A stretch of 49,002 nucleotides of DNA from JBLHIK01 sp047614005 (GCA_047614005.1 JBLHIK010000002.1:1-49002), one strand, 5' to 3'. Positions 29,664 to 38,777 are shown, counted from the first letter of the stretch. Notes: generated by a model not told the origin, from the letters alone. Numbers and translations are program-made.

Positions 29664-30668
29664 ATGAAAAAAATACAAAACACAAACAAAATACTTACTT
29701 TGCTAAAAACTGGATTTACTCTCGCTACTTTTCTGCTTGTAAGTGGTGTCTTGCATGGAGCATGGAGCCAGCCTAGCTGTGCTCCTCCGGAATGTAATGT
29801 AGCTTTACCTATAAATGCATCAAAAGATTTCCAGATCAAAGGAGGAGTGAGTTCCTCTGGGGGTCTTTCTATTGGAGGGCTTTTATCAAAAAATATAAAT
29901 CTTATAGGTGGATTTGAAACATATTCACCAGGGTCTTCTACATCTGTTGGTCTTGAGGTGCTCGACACTGCTTCGTTTTACAATGATGCTACTTTTTCAG
30001 GAATAGTAGATTTTATATCTTTTCCAACTCCTGGACAAAAATATACCTCTAATGATACACTTTCTACTTATGATAATGCCGAAAACAACATAGTTTCTTT
30101 TGAAAGTGGTCTAAAAATAACTGGAAATGGTAATACATCTGGTAAATATTTAGGAACTTCAAATCAAAAAATAGCAATACAAGGATTAGGTAATACACAA
30201 GCTACTAGTTTTGATGAAACAAAATCACCTTCTGTAGTTACAGGGTGGCAAAAAACAGAAGAAGCCCAAAGAGAAATATCTCTTATTCCAAATCCTAGTA
30301 GTCCTGCTTCTCGAGTTGCATATGCTCAATATAATGCTAGCAAAGAACCTGACTATTGGTATCCTCATTCAGAAGATGGTGTATTTTATGGTGCAGTGCA
30401 ATGTGCTGAAGATGAAGTTATGATTGGAGGGGGTGGTAGTTGTGATCTCCCTCAGAATCTTACTGATTATCCTAGAAATGATGATTTATATAATTATCAA
30501 GGTGCGTCATTCTCATATTCATTTACTGAAAATCTTTATTATGATTATTATAATTCAACATCATCACGTAAACCCGATGTTGCATGGATTAAGGAATGCG
30601 TTCGACCTAAAACAAACCCAAACTCCAGTAGTGCTATTGTAAGAGTGTGGGCGCTTTGTATAAAATAA
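29664..30668 (+). CDS. Secreted protein, PP-x-CN motif and GGGG-x-C domain (paralog 1)
   Basis: This 334-residue protein has a signal peptide at about 1-34, followed by CAPPECNVALPIN, a motif shared with the next gene. The middle is Ser/Thr/Gly-rich. The C-terminal domain of about 90 residues has GAVQCAEDEVMIGGGGSC, then a Trp-x-x-x-Cys and a closing ALCIK. Four cysteines are conserved among the three paralogs. This resembles the widespread CPxG...GGG...W...AxC domain at the ends of tail-fibre and pilus-tip adhesin proteins. It is encoded 1.3-4 kb before the pilus genes. Confidence 0.7.
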   Translation: MKKIQNTNKILTLLKTGFTLATFLLVSGVLHGAWSQPSCAPPECNVALPINASKDFQIKGGVSSSGGLSIGGLLSKNINLIGGFETYSPGSSTSVGLEVLDTASFYNDATFSGIVDFISFPTPGQKYTSNDTLSTYDNAENNIVSFESGLKITGNGNTSGKYLGTSNQKIAIQGLGNTQATSFDETKSPSVVTGWQKTEEAQREISLIPNPSSPASRVAYAQYNASKEPDYWYPHSEDGVFYGAVQCAEDEVMIGGGGSCDLPQNLTDYPRNDDLYNYQGASFSYSFTENLYYDYYNSTSSRKPDVAWIKECVRPKTNPNSSSAIVRVWALCIK

Positions 30669-30669
30669 T

Positions 30670-31440
30670 ATGAATATGAATATAAATAATAAAAAAAGCA
30701 TCATAACACTCGTACTAGCTACTGTTTTGCTCGGAGGGATGTCTCTCGGAGCTGTTTCTTGGTCAGATAAACCATCATGTACTCCTCCTTTGTGTAATGC
30801 ATCGTCACCTATAAATACTGATACTACTGATCAAGTTAAAGGATATCTTGAAAATGGGAAGATAGCTACAAATACTTCTATTGTTCGAGGCCTCGCTCGT
30901 GCGCGGGACTATCTCGCAGCAGACAACCTTAATATCAATGAGAAATCATCTTTTTCAGGTGCAGTAGAAATATTTGGAGATGTCTCTTTCTCTGGAGAAA
31001 TGAAAATACCTTTTGATAAAATCGTTACAAATGGAGATACTCTTGATAGTCTATTTTATACAGATACTAACGGAGACGGTACCTTTTCACTTCAGGTTGC
31101 GCCTGATATTGCTATTAATGTTGTGTCACATAAAACAACATCCAATCCTAATACAAGTTGGAGACGAGCCTTATCTAGTGATTCTTATTCTAGCGGAACA
31201 AATACTATTTATACATCACATGTAGATGTTGGTTGCTTTCCTCAATTGCCTATTCTTATAGGTGGTGGTGGAAGTTGTGAAAATTCTTTTGCACTGAGAG
31301 AGCACTATAGTCATAATGCATCATATCCTATTTTCCAAAATGTATGGAGGCAAGAATGTGCTGCTGGGTCAGATACTGATGGTTCTTCTATCTCTGGTGA
31401 AACTCAAAGAAGTTATGCTTATGCAATTTGTAGTAAATAA
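30670..31440 (+). CDS. Secreted protein, PP-x-CN motif and GGGG-x-C domain (paralog 2)
   Basis: This 256-residue protein has a signal peptide at about 1-29, then CTPPLCNASSPINTD, paralogous to the previous gene. The middle part has ARDYLAADNLNINEKSSFSG, a collagen- or fibre-like spacer. The C-terminus has VDVGCFPQLPILIGGGGSC, WRQEC and YAICSK. It starts one base after the previous stop, so the two are coupled. The same C-terminal domain with a different middle suggests divergent binding proteins. Confidence 0.7.
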   Translation: MNMNINNKKSIITLVLATVLLGGMSLGAVSWSDKPSCTPPLCNASSPINTDTTDQVKGYLENGKIATNTSIVRGLARARDYLAADNLNINEKSSFSGAVEIFGDVSFSGEMKIPFDKIVTNGDTLDSLFYTDTNGDGTFSLQVAPDIAINVVSHKTTSNPNTSWRRALSSDSYSSGTNTIYTSHVDVGCFPQLPILIGGGGSCENSFALREHYSHNASYPIFQNVWRQECAAGSDTDGSSISGETQRSYAYAICSK

Positions 31441-31445
31441 ATAAT

Positions 31446-33125
31446 ATGAAAAACACACTCAAAAAAATAATATTCTCAATTTTCATTACTAGCCTTTCTT
31501 TCTTTTTGCAGACAAGTGATACTTCTGCTGCAGAGGTAGGCTCTGGTGCTGTTGGTTTCAACCAGATTTGTTTCGCAGACACAAAAACAGATGGTTGTAG
31601 TGGTGGTATAAAAAGGAATTGGTGTCCAGAAAACTGCAACATCGCAGAGGATACATATACTGAACAAGACATACGAAGTATGTGTGGAGACAATACATGT
31701 CAGGCATGGGAGGCAGGAGCAGGATGGTTTGTTGAAGAAGGCTTGAAATCCGGCAACTATTATTTTGGAACAACATACGGAAGTACTCCAGGAAATCAAT
31801 CTCCTGATAATATATATCGCTATAATCATCCTAATTACCCCAATCCAGCAACTGCTCCCCAGGGGCATGTAGATGGAACTTCACATGGATGGGCTTCTGG
31901 CAATGGACCATATAGTCAAGAAGGTAAAAATGAGACCTATGATGATATTATTGAATGGTTGCATGATTTTAGTAGTGGTGGTGGTGATGGAAACCTTAAA
32001 GAGGTTATTTTTCCAGGAGTATGGAAACCATCCATTGCAGGTAGTGGTTTTTGTGGATCAAGAGGTTGTTCGGAAACAGCAAAAGAAAACTGGGAACAAG
32101 AAATGGGAAATGGTGCTGTTGGGACTGTTGCAAAATACCCTTATGTTTATTCAAATGGAGAACAAGTAAGTTGTCCTCAGGATTGTACTGCTGTATGTAA
32201 TTTTGATAACATATGTGATGTGAATATTGGAGAAAATATAAATAACTGTCCGAGTGACTGTTCTGGAAATCCACCGCCATCACCAACTACATGTGCAGAC
32301 GGTACTGTAAAAGAGGACAATCCGTATGGGCAATGTCCTTGTGCTGGAGTAGTGCCTACAGCATACCCTGGAGACTATCCAGACGGACAATGTCCAGTTT
32401 CTGGAAGCTGTACATATCCTGCGGTGGGAGGTTGGGTGCAGCCCCTCAAATCTCCTTCACAGTGTCATATAGGTAGTCCTCTCTCAGAAAATTCACAAAA
32501 CGAGTTCAAAGGTGTCGCTCTCAACGAAGGATCAATATCCGTAGGTACTTTGTATTCACGTACGAGTATCGAAGCAGGAGAGGTGAATGTGGGGGAAAAA
32601 GATTATATATTTCTTGACAAGCAAATTGAGTCAGACCTAGCTACTAATTTCAACATTTTCAAAAAATCTCTTTTCAAGGATATTGTATTTATGAACGACA
32701 CAAATAGTAAAAGAAACAACCACTCAACTGCCACCTTCACCAACTTCGTCCGTCTCCCTTCTACTATCTTCATACCAAATTCCATCCCAGGAGCACTCTT
32801 GCGCGCAGACTCCACAGGTACTCTCGTGCCTACTGCCGTAGATACTTCTCTGCGTACTACCTTTATAGAGAGGACTCTCAAGGTAAGTGACACGACGACA
32901 GATAGCGGTCCAGGAAAGATAGGGACTATCACCTGTCCAGTATCTCATCCCGTAGTGCTCGGAGGAGGAGGAGCATGTCTCCAAGGAGATTTGTTCAAGC
33001 CTCGTCATGGAGAGCTCATGCCGACTGGTAGTGGATGGCAACTCCGCTGTAACGAAGTCAAAGTACGACAAAACGGATATGATGACGCTATGAAGCTCAG
33101 CCTTATCTGTGGAAAAGCAGAATAG
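31446..33125 (+). CDS. Large secreted Cys-rich protein with GGGG-x-C domain (paralog 3)
   Basis: This 559-residue protein has a signal peptide at about 1-29. A domain of about 230 residues rich in Cys, Gly and Asn follows (CFADTKTDGC, RNWCPENCNIAED). A short CNFDNICDVNIGENINNC segment resembles the C-x-DGxCD-x-GEn-x-NC linkers seen in exported CPR and archaeal proteins. A proline-rich linker and a C-terminal domain with TITCPVSHPVVLGGGGAC, WQLRC and SLICGK end the protein. Gaps to neighbours are short. The final domain is shared with the two genes before it. Confidence 0.7.
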   Translation: MKNTLKKIIFSIFITSLSFFLQTSDTSAAEVGSGAVGFNQICFADTKTDGCSGGIKRNWCPENCNIAEDTYTEQDIRSMCGDNTCQAWEAGAGWFVEEGLKSGNYYFGTTYGSTPGNQSPDNIYRYNHPNYPNPATAPQGHVDGTSHGWASGNGPYSQEGKNETYDDIIEWLHDFSSGGGDGNLKEVIFPGVWKPSIAGSGFCGSRGCSETAKENWEQEMGNGAVGTVAKYPYVYSNGEQVSCPQDCTAVCNFDNICDVNIGENINNCPSDCSGNPPPSPTTCADGTVKEDNPYGQCPCAGVVPTAYPGDYPDGQCPVSGSCTYPAVGGWVQPLKSPSQCHIGSPLSENSQNEFKGVALNEGSISVGTLYSRTSIEAGEVNVGEKDYIFLDKQIESDLATNFNIFKKSLFKDIVFMNDTNSKRNNHSTATFTNFVRLPSTIFIPNSIPGALLRADSTGTLVPTAVDTSLRTTFIERTLKVSDTTTDSGPGKIGTITCPVSHPVVLGGGGACLQGDLFKPRHGELMPTGSGWQLRCNEVKVRQNGYDDAMKLSLICGKAE

Positions 33126-33151
33126 GTATTGCTTTTATTCTAAAAATCTAG

Positions 33152-33182
33152 TATAGTAGTAAAGTTGTACTTTTACAACTTT
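33152..33182 (+). promoter_or_regulatory. TATAGT promoter with leader hairpin
   Basis: TATAGT at 33152-33157. AAAGTTGTA (33161-33169) pairs with TACAACTTT (33174-33182), followed by eight A. It gives a leader of about 40 bases for the T9SS-type gene, unlike most genes here. Confidence 0.5.
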
Positions 33183-33197
33183 AAAAAAAATAAACAA

Positions 33198-34565
33198 ATG
33201 AAACGTAAAATTTCATTGTTTTTAATTTCTTTTTTTCTTTTTTCTTTTCTTGCTCAAACAAGCTTTGCTCAAAGTGAGTGGACTCCTTCAAATGATTTTG
33301 AAGGAAAATTAGTTAATGAAGAATCATATATTGTTCAAGACAATATAATGTATTTTAGTACCTATCCTCTTGGTAATGATACTTTGTTTATTTTAAACAA
33401 AGATACAAAAATTATTACTTCACTAGGTGTTTCAGTTTCGTATTATAATAAAATACAAAGCATTTTGAATAATACCTTGTATTTTATTGCCAATACTAGT
33501 GATGGACAGAGAGTTCGTTCATTAGATCTTTTAGATAAGATGATACCTCATGCAGAGGACATTGTTTTATCAATAGGAGGTGGATCTATTAGTAGCGTTC
33601 AATCTTTTGAAAAAAATGGAGTGACAAAACTCCTTCTTTTGGGAAAATTTACTTCTATTGAGACAAACAGTGGCGTATATACTATTACCAACTGCGCATC
33701 CATTGATCTTTCTACGGGTGTGGTGAATGCTCCACACAATCCATTTATGGATTTATGGACAAGAACAAGTAGGCCAATGTTGCGAAAAAATGGAAATGTT
33801 GTTTTTCAATCTAATCATGATGAATTATTTTTTGTCTACAATCCTCAGTTAGATTGCATTATAGAGGCAGACCAGTATTTTCCTGACAAGAGTATCTCTC
33901 GTGATATTATAGAAGAACCTGAGCTTATTGGTCAATTAAATGACGAAAGACTAGTGTTTAGTATTAAAAAAAGTGCTAAGAGTGGTTATGAGAATGGCAG
34001 TCTGGCTATTCAAGATACTGTAAACAACACCACTCATTATTATGGAGAAATATTATCAGAAATGTCTAGTGGATATGGTTTTTCTGTTATTGGTGATTAT
34101 ATCTATAGTACATATGATAACTTCTATCAAAATAATGGGGATAGAGTAATTGGCAACTATGTTACCAGGCTTAATCTTCAGACAGGCTTGTTTGAAGTTG
34201 TAGGTAGTGAGTTTTCACACAAACCAATAAAAGTATACGGTGACAGTATTTTATATGTTGACGTTCCTGATGGAAATTCATGGTTTGTAACGTATAAATT
34301 CAACACTGAAACCGGAATCTGGGAAAATTCTAAGGCAAAAAAACTTGGACTATATCCCAATCCAATAAGTAACGGAGAGGTATTGCACCTTTCCGAATCT
34401 GTAGATAACTATACTTTGTATGACAAGACTGGTAGAGCTATCAAAGCAAATAAAACAGAAACAAAGACCATTGATATACAAAACCTACCTGTAGGTATAT
34501 ACAATATCGTGGCTAGCAAAAAAGAAAAAGAAAAAACATTTACCGGACGATTCATCGTTAAGTAA
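33198..34565 (+). CDS. Secreted beta-propeller-like protein with T9SS-type C-terminal signal
   Basis: This 455-residue protein has a strong signal peptide at 1-25 (KISLFLISFFLFSFLAQTSFA), a beta-rich middle of about 345 residues with repeated blade-like strands, and a C-terminal domain of about 75 residues. The C-terminus begins LGLYPNPISNG, continues YTLYDKTGRAIK and ID-x-QNLPVGIYNI, and ends GRFIVK. This is the type A sorting domain of the Bacteroidota type IX secretion system. CPR bacteria are thought to lack an outer membrane and T9SS. The start ATG at 33198 directly precedes the signal peptide. It interrupts the surface and pilus gene run and looks acquired. Confidence 0.82.
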   Translation: MKRKISLFLISFFLFSFLAQTSFAQSEWTPSNDFEGKLVNEESYIVQDNIMYFSTYPLGNDTLFILNKDTKIITSLGVSVSYYNKIQSILNNTLYFIANTSDGQRVRSLDLLDKMIPHAEDIVLSIGGGSISSVQSFEKNGVTKLLLLGKFTSIETNSGVYTITNCASIDLSTGVVNAPHNPFMDLWTRTSRPMLRKNGNVVFQSNHDELFFVYNPQLDCIIEADQYFPDKSISRDIIEEPELIGQLNDERLVFSIKKSAKSGYENGSLAIQDTVNNTTHYYGEILSEMSSGYGFSVIGDYIYSTYDNFYQNNGDRVIGNYVTRLNLQTGLFEVVGSEFSHKPIKVYGDSILYVDVPDGNSWFVTYKFNTETGIWENSKAKKLGLYPNPISNGEVLHLSESVDNYTLYDKTGRAIKANKTETKTIDIQNLPVGIYNIVASKKEKEKTFTGRFIVK

Positions 34566-34585
34566 ATAAAAATTAAAAACTCTAA

Positions 34586-34691
34586 GAGGATGTCGCTTTC
34601 TCAGAAAGCCACGCCTCATCGTTAAAGCTTTTAGCTTTAAAAAGCTCACCTATCATAACCTTGAGCAGTTATGTGTAGTGTGAGCTTTTTT
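34586..34691 (+). ncRNA. Three-hairpin structured intergenic RNA ending in a terminator
   Basis: Hairpin 1: GAGG (34586-34589) with CCTC (34614-34617), enclosing GCTTTC/GAAAGC with a TCA loop. Hairpin 2: TTAAAGCT/AGCTTTAA (34622-34640). Hairpin 3: AAAAAGCTCAC (34639-34649) with GTGAGCTTTTTT (34680-34691), containing an inner CATAAC/GTTATG stem. Hairpins 2 and 3 share two bases. It could be the terminator of the previous gene, an attenuator or a small RNA; I match it to no known riboswitch. Confidence 0.5.
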
Positions 34692-34716
34692 ATTTACGAA
34701 ATTTTTGAAAATGAGG

Positions 34717-34722
34717 TACAAT
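34717..34722 (+). promoter_or_regulatory. -10 box (TACAAT), leaderless-type, pilB
   Basis: TACAAT eight bases before the ATG at 34731, with TTTACG 18 bases upstream of it at about 34693-34698. Confidence 0.6.
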
Positions 34723-34730
34723 GGAGATAC

Positions 34731-36482
34731 ATGTATATTCAAGAAGACAAGATTCGTGAGTTTATTATTGATAGTAATCTCATTACTCAAAAAGACTACG
34801 CAGTTGCTGAGCAAAAAGCCCAAAAAGGATCTCAGAGCACTCTCGAGATTCTTGTATCAGAAGGTATCATCTCGGACAATGATATGAGGCGTGTTCAGGC
34901 GTACGTTCTGGGAATACCCTTTATCTCACTCATGGGTCAGCATGTGGATTTTGATATTCTCTCACTCATCCCTGAGCCTATTGCAAAAGCCAACAACATA
35001 ATAGCCTATAAGAAAAGTGAACAAGGTCTCGAAGTGGCGATGCTCGAAGTAGGGGATTTACACGTTCTTGATTTTATAAAGAAAAAGGTAGGACTCAGAA
35101 TACTCCCTCGTCTTACTGACGAAGAAAGCTTGCGTGCAGTACTCCTACAGTACAAACAGTCCTTGCAGGCAGATTTTAATGACATCATTCAAAAAGAAGC
35201 AAAGGTGTCGATGAAGACTATTAAAGATGGAGAAGACGAGACAAGTGAAAAAGATCTTCAGCAAATGGCAGAAGATCTCCCAATCATCAAGATAGTAGAG
35301 ACTCTCATCTCTCATGCTATTTTGCAAAATACATCAGATATACATATAGAACCCGAAGAAAAACAACTCATCGTGAGATATCGTATAGATGGTGTACTCC
35401 GCGACGCCATGATACTTCCAAAAGATACAGCTCCTGGTATCGTGGCACGTATTAAAGTTCTTTCGAGCTTGAAACTCGACGAAAAGAGACTTCCTCAAGA
35501 TGGACGATTCAAGATAGAACAAGATGGACAGAAAGTTTCTTTCCGCGTCTCTACTCTCCCTACATATTATGGAGAAAAGGTCGTCATACGTATTTTGAAA
35601 GAAAACAAACAAGGATACTCTCTGGAAAAAATTGGTTTTTATGGAGAAGGTTTGGAAAAAGTGCACAAAGCAATGAATCACACGACAGGTCTCATCCTCG
35701 CAGCTGGACCTACTGGATCAGGTAAAACTACCACTCTGTATACTATGCTCGACATTCTTAATACCCCCGAGGTAAATATTTCAACAGTAGAAGATCCTAT
35801 CGAATATCAGATGTCACGTATAAACCAAACACAAGTAAAACCTTCCATAGGTCTTACTTTCGCAAATGGACTACGTGCTCTTTTGAGACAAGATCCAGAT
35901 ATTATCATGGTGGGAGAGATTCGTGACAATGAGACAGCGTCTCTTGCTATGAACGCCGCTCTGACAGGGCACCTTGTGCTCTCTACTATTCACACCAACT
36001 CAGCGGCAGGTGCTCTTCCTCGTATGATTGATATGGGTATGGAACCTTTTCTTATTGTATCTACGTTGCGTACGGTGATTGCTCAAAGGCTCGTAAGAAA
36101 GCTCAGCTCATCAAAAGAAAAATACTTTTTAAGCAAAGAAGAACTCGCTCATCTCGGCGAGTTGATAGATCTTCCTCGAATGCTCTCTATCCTTAAAGCA
36201 GAAAAGGTAGTAGGTCAAAGTGATACATGGGCAGAGATTCCTTTTTATAGAGCAAGAAAGACTGACACTCACAAAGAAGAATATTTAGGACGTATCGGTA
36301 TTCATGAGATATTGGAAATCTCTCCTACTATAAAGAATCTTGTAGTAGCCGGTGCTACTTCAGATGAAATACACGAACAAGCAAAAAAAGAAGGAATGAT
36401 GACAATGCTCGAAGATGGTATTCTCAATGCTGTTCAGGGAAATACCACCACAGAAGAGGTGTTGAGAGTTATTTCAGAATAG
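34731..36482 (+). CDS. pilB: Type IV pilus assembly ATPase PilB/GspE
   Basis: Hexameric cytoplasmic ATPase that drives pilus extension. The 583-residue protein has an N-terminal MshEN-type domain, then the GspE core: Asp box region around DIHIEPEEKQLIVRYRIDGVLRD, Walker A GPTGSGKTTT at about 333-342, ISTVEDPIEYQ, and DPDIIMVGEIRDNETA (Walker B). The zinc-binding tetracysteine of GspE/PilB is absent; that position reads RKLSSSKEKYF. I chose the ATG at 34731 because it follows a promoter; the frame extends to 34671 but only through a terminator hairpin. Confidence 0.94.
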   Translation: MYIQEDKIREFIIDSNLITQKDYAVAEQKAQKGSQSTLEILVSEGIISDNDMRRVQAYVLGIPFISLMGQHVDFDILSLIPEPIAKANNIIAYKKSEQGLEVAMLEVGDLHVLDFIKKKVGLRILPRLTDEESLRAVLLQYKQSLQADFNDIIQKEAKVSMKTIKDGEDETSEKDLQQMAEDLPIIKIVETLISHAILQNTSDIHIEPEEKQLIVRYRIDGVLRDAMILPKDTAPGIVARIKVLSSLKLDEKRLPQDGRFKIEQDGQKVSFRVSTLPTYYGEKVVIRILKENKQGYSLEKIGFYGEGLEKVHKAMNHTTGLILAAGPTGSGKTTTLYTMLDILNTPEVNISTVEDPIEYQMSRINQTQVKPSIGLTFANGLRALLRQDPDIIMVGEIRDNETASLAMNAALTGHLVLSTIHTNSAAGALPRMIDMGMEPFLIVSTLRTVIAQRLVRKLSSSKEKYFLSKEELAHLGELIDLPRMLSILKAEKVVGQSDTWAEIPFYRARKTDTHKEEYLGRIGIHEILEISPTIKNLVVAGATSDEIHEQAKKEGMMTMLEDGILNAVQGNTTTEEVLRVISE

Positions 36483-36498
36483 AATTAAAATTAGCAAA

Positions 36499-36531
36499 AG
36501 AAGAAGAGAGAAAATTTCTCTCTTCTTTTTA
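36499..36531 (+). terminator. Intrinsic terminator after pilB
   Basis: AAGAAGAGAGAAA pairs with TTTCTCTCTTCTT, then a T-run. Confidence 0.85.
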
Positions 36532-36571
36532 TATATAATTTGTTTTATACGTACAAATTAAGAAAATACGT

Positions 36572-36577
36572 TATAAT
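36572..36577 (+). promoter_or_regulatory. -10 box (TATAAT), leaderless-type, pilC
   Basis: TATAAT seven bases before the ATG at 36585. Confidence 0.65.
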
Positions 36578-36584
36578 AGAAGTA

Positions 36585-37808
36585 ATGAAGATGCAATACT
36601 TTGAATATAAGGCAAAAAATACTGCTGGAAAAATAATAACTGGAGAAAAGGAAGTCTCTGGTAAATCTGATCTCGTAGAAGAGCTTGCTCGAGAGGGACT
36701 TATTCCTATTTCTATTTCTCTTAAAAAGTCACGCTCGGGAGATATTGACCTTTCACACTTTAAAATGTTTCAAAGAGTAAAACTCTCTGAAAAGATTGTC
36801 TTTACCAGAAATCTAGGAGGGATGCTCACAGCAGGGCTCACTGTCAATCGCTCTTTAGATATACTACAAAGACAAACCACTAACTTTTATTTTGGTAGAG
36901 CTATCTCTGATATATCTGAATCCATACAGGCAGGAGGAACGCTCTCTTCTGGTTTGAAAAAATATCCAAAGATATTCTCACCACTTTTTGTGGCAATGAT
37001 GGAAGCAGGAGAAGAGTCTGGTTCTCTTCCAGAGTCTCTCGAACAGGTATCTATTCAGCTTGCAAAAGCTGCAAATTTACAGAGAAAGATCAAAGGAGCC
37101 ATGATGTACCCATCTATTATTATGGGTGCGATGTTTTTGATTGGTATTCTTATGATGATTTTTGTTGTACCTACTCTCACTTCTACGTTTCTTGATCTTG
37201 GTGTACAGCTCCCAGGTAGTACACGTCTTGTTGTAGGTATATCTGATTTTTTGAGAAACAACACGCTTGTGTTCCTTGTCATGCTTGCTGGTGTTATCCT
37301 TGGTATTAAATATCTCTTTAAAATCCACTCCGTCACTGTTGCCTTCCAAAAATTTATTGTAAAAGTGCCAGTACTCGGTACTCTTGTAAAAGAAGTTCAA
37401 ACAGCACAAACAGCACGAACTCTTTCCTCTCTTCTTTCATCAGGTGTCACAATGACAAATGCACTTGAGATTACAAAACGTGTTGTTCAAAACTATCACT
37501 ACAAAAGAGTAATTCAAAAAGGTATTGATTCTATACAAAAAGGTATTCCTCTTTCAGTAGAGTTCAAAGCACATAGTAATCTCTATCCTGTAATGATGGG
37601 GGAAATGATGGAGGTTGGTGAAGAGACAGGAAACCTCTCTAAAATGCTAGAAGATATTGCTGTGTTTTATGAAGAAGAGGTTGATAATAAAACAAAAAAC
37701 CTCTCTACTATCATAGAGCCTGTTCTTATGATATTCATTGGAGCCGCTGTTGGTTTTTTTGCAGTATCGATGATTACTCCGATGTACTCATTGCTCGATA
37801 ATATATAG
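36585..37808 (+). CDS. pilC: Type IV pilus inner-membrane platform protein PilC/GspF
   Basis: This platform protein links PilB to pilin assembly. The 407-residue protein starts MKMQYFEYKAKNTAGK and has two copies of the GspF (T2SSF) domain: about 70-195 and 270-395. Each has the family pattern EKIVFTRNLGGMLTAGL, and GEESGSLPESLEQVS / GEETGNLSKMLEDIA. Three membrane helices lie at about 170-195, 220-242 and 375-397. It is the first gene of a four- to five-gene run with the pseudopilins, with its own promoter and terminator-separated from pilB. Confidence 0.95.
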   Translation: MKMQYFEYKAKNTAGKIITGEKEVSGKSDLVEELAREGLIPISISLKKSRSGDIDLSHFKMFQRVKLSEKIVFTRNLGGMLTAGLTVNRSLDILQRQTTNFYFGRAISDISESIQAGGTLSSGLKKYPKIFSPLFVAMMEAGEESGSLPESLEQVSIQLAKAANLQRKIKGAMMYPSIIMGAMFLIGILMMIFVVPTLTSTFLDLGVQLPGSTRLVVGISDFLRNNTLVFLVMLAGVILGIKYLFKIHSVTVAFQKFIVKVPVLGTLVKEVQTAQTARTLSSLLSSGVTMTNALEITKRVVQNYHYKRVIQKGIDSIQKGIPLSVEFKAHSNLYPVMMGEMMEVGEETGNLSKMLEDIAVFYEEEVDNKTKNLSTIIEPVLMIFIGAAVGFFAVSMITPMYSLLDNI

Positions 37809-37817
37809 ACATATATT

Positions 37818-38285
37818 ATGTATTTTTATAAAAAAAGCATTAAAACAGGTTTCACATTACTTGAAATTATTGCAGGTATTGCCATCTTGGGTATTATTGC
37901 AGCGGTAGGTATTGGTAGCTTGTCTGATTTTAGAAAAGAGCAAAATTTTACAGGAACAATACAAGAGACCTTGGCTCTTATTTCAAATACAAAAGAAGAC
38001 ACTCTGGGGTCTAGAGGAGATACAAACTACGGAGTGCACTTTGAAGAAAGCAAGATAGTCGTTTTTGAAGGATCGAGTTATTCTTCATCAGATCCTGATA
38101 ACAGAGAAACTCTTTTAGAAAACGACATCACTATAAGTGATATTAGTCTGACAAACAATGCCACAGAGATTGTCTTTGAAAGATTAACAGGAGATGTTGA
38201 TGAAGTTGGAACTATTACTATATCCGATATATCTGGCAATGCAGTTACTATTACTATTGAGAGGACAGGTATTGTAAATATATAG
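37818..38285 (+). CDS. Type IV pilin-like minor pseudopilin (GspH/FimT-like)
   Basis: This 155-residue protein has a class III leader peptide: MYFYKKSIKTG then cleavage before FTLLEIIAGIAIL, with Glu at mature position 5, followed by a hydrophobic helix. The C-terminus is a small beta-rich domain. It begins nine bases after pilC and is translated in the same run as the next three genes. Position first in an H-I-J-K-like set suggests GspH/FimT. Confidence 0.83.
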   Translation: MYFYKKSIKTGFTLLEIIAGIAILGIIAAVGIGSLSDFRKEQNFTGTIQETLALISNTKEDTLGSRGDTNYGVHFEESKIVVFEGSSYSSSDPDNRETLLENDITISDISLTNNATEIVFERLTGDVDEVGTITISDISGNAVTITIERTGIVNI

Positions 38286-38288
38286 CGT

Positions 38289-38777
38289 ATGAATTTTCAC
38301 TCAAAAAAAACAAAAGCAAAAGGTGTTGTACTCATTGAAGTGATTGTTGCTGTGAGTATTGTCACTCTTACTGTGTTTGCTCTCATTCTCTCTGTTCAAA
38401 AAGCATTATCACTCTCAGGGCATGCACTCCATCAAAGTAGAGCCAGCTTTCTTATGCAAGAAGGTGTGAATGCTCTTTATATTGTGAGAGATACAGGATG
38501 GTCTACCATAGATGGGCTTTCTCTTTCTACTGACTATTACTTGGAGTTTATTGGTGGAACGTGGACAGCCACATCGAGCCTTCAGACAATAGGAAAATAT
38601 ACTCGTACTTTTCAAATATCAAATGTAAATCGCAATATTCTCACTGACGATATTGCAAGCATTGGTCTTGATGATTCAAATACAAAAAAAGTAGATTTGT
38701 CTGTATCGTGGAGTGAAGGAGGTGAAGCATACAATGAGGAGATGTCCTTTTATTTGATTAATAGTTTTTCATCATAA
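38289..38777 (+). CDS. Minor pseudopilin (GspI/PilV-like)
   Basis: This 162-residue protein has leader MNFHSKKTKAKG and mature start VVLIEVIVAVSIVTLTVFALIL, with Glu5. A beta-rich C-terminal domain follows. It begins three bases after the previous stop. Family placement rests on order and size, since pseudopilin sequences diverge strongly outside the N-terminus. Confidence 0.8.
   Translation: MNFHSKKTKAKGVVLIEVIVAVSIVTLTVFALILSVQKALSLSGHALHQSRASFLMQEGVNALYIVRDTGWSTIDGLSLSTDYYLEFIGGTWTATSSLQTIGKYTRTFQISNVNRNILTDDIASIGLDDSNTKKVDLSVSWSEGGEAYNEEMSFYLINSFSS

Noticed and set aside
34671..34730. Longer start for pilB
   Set aside because: It would translate through a terminator hairpin and upstream of the TACAAT promoter; the ATG at 34731 fits the family N-terminus.
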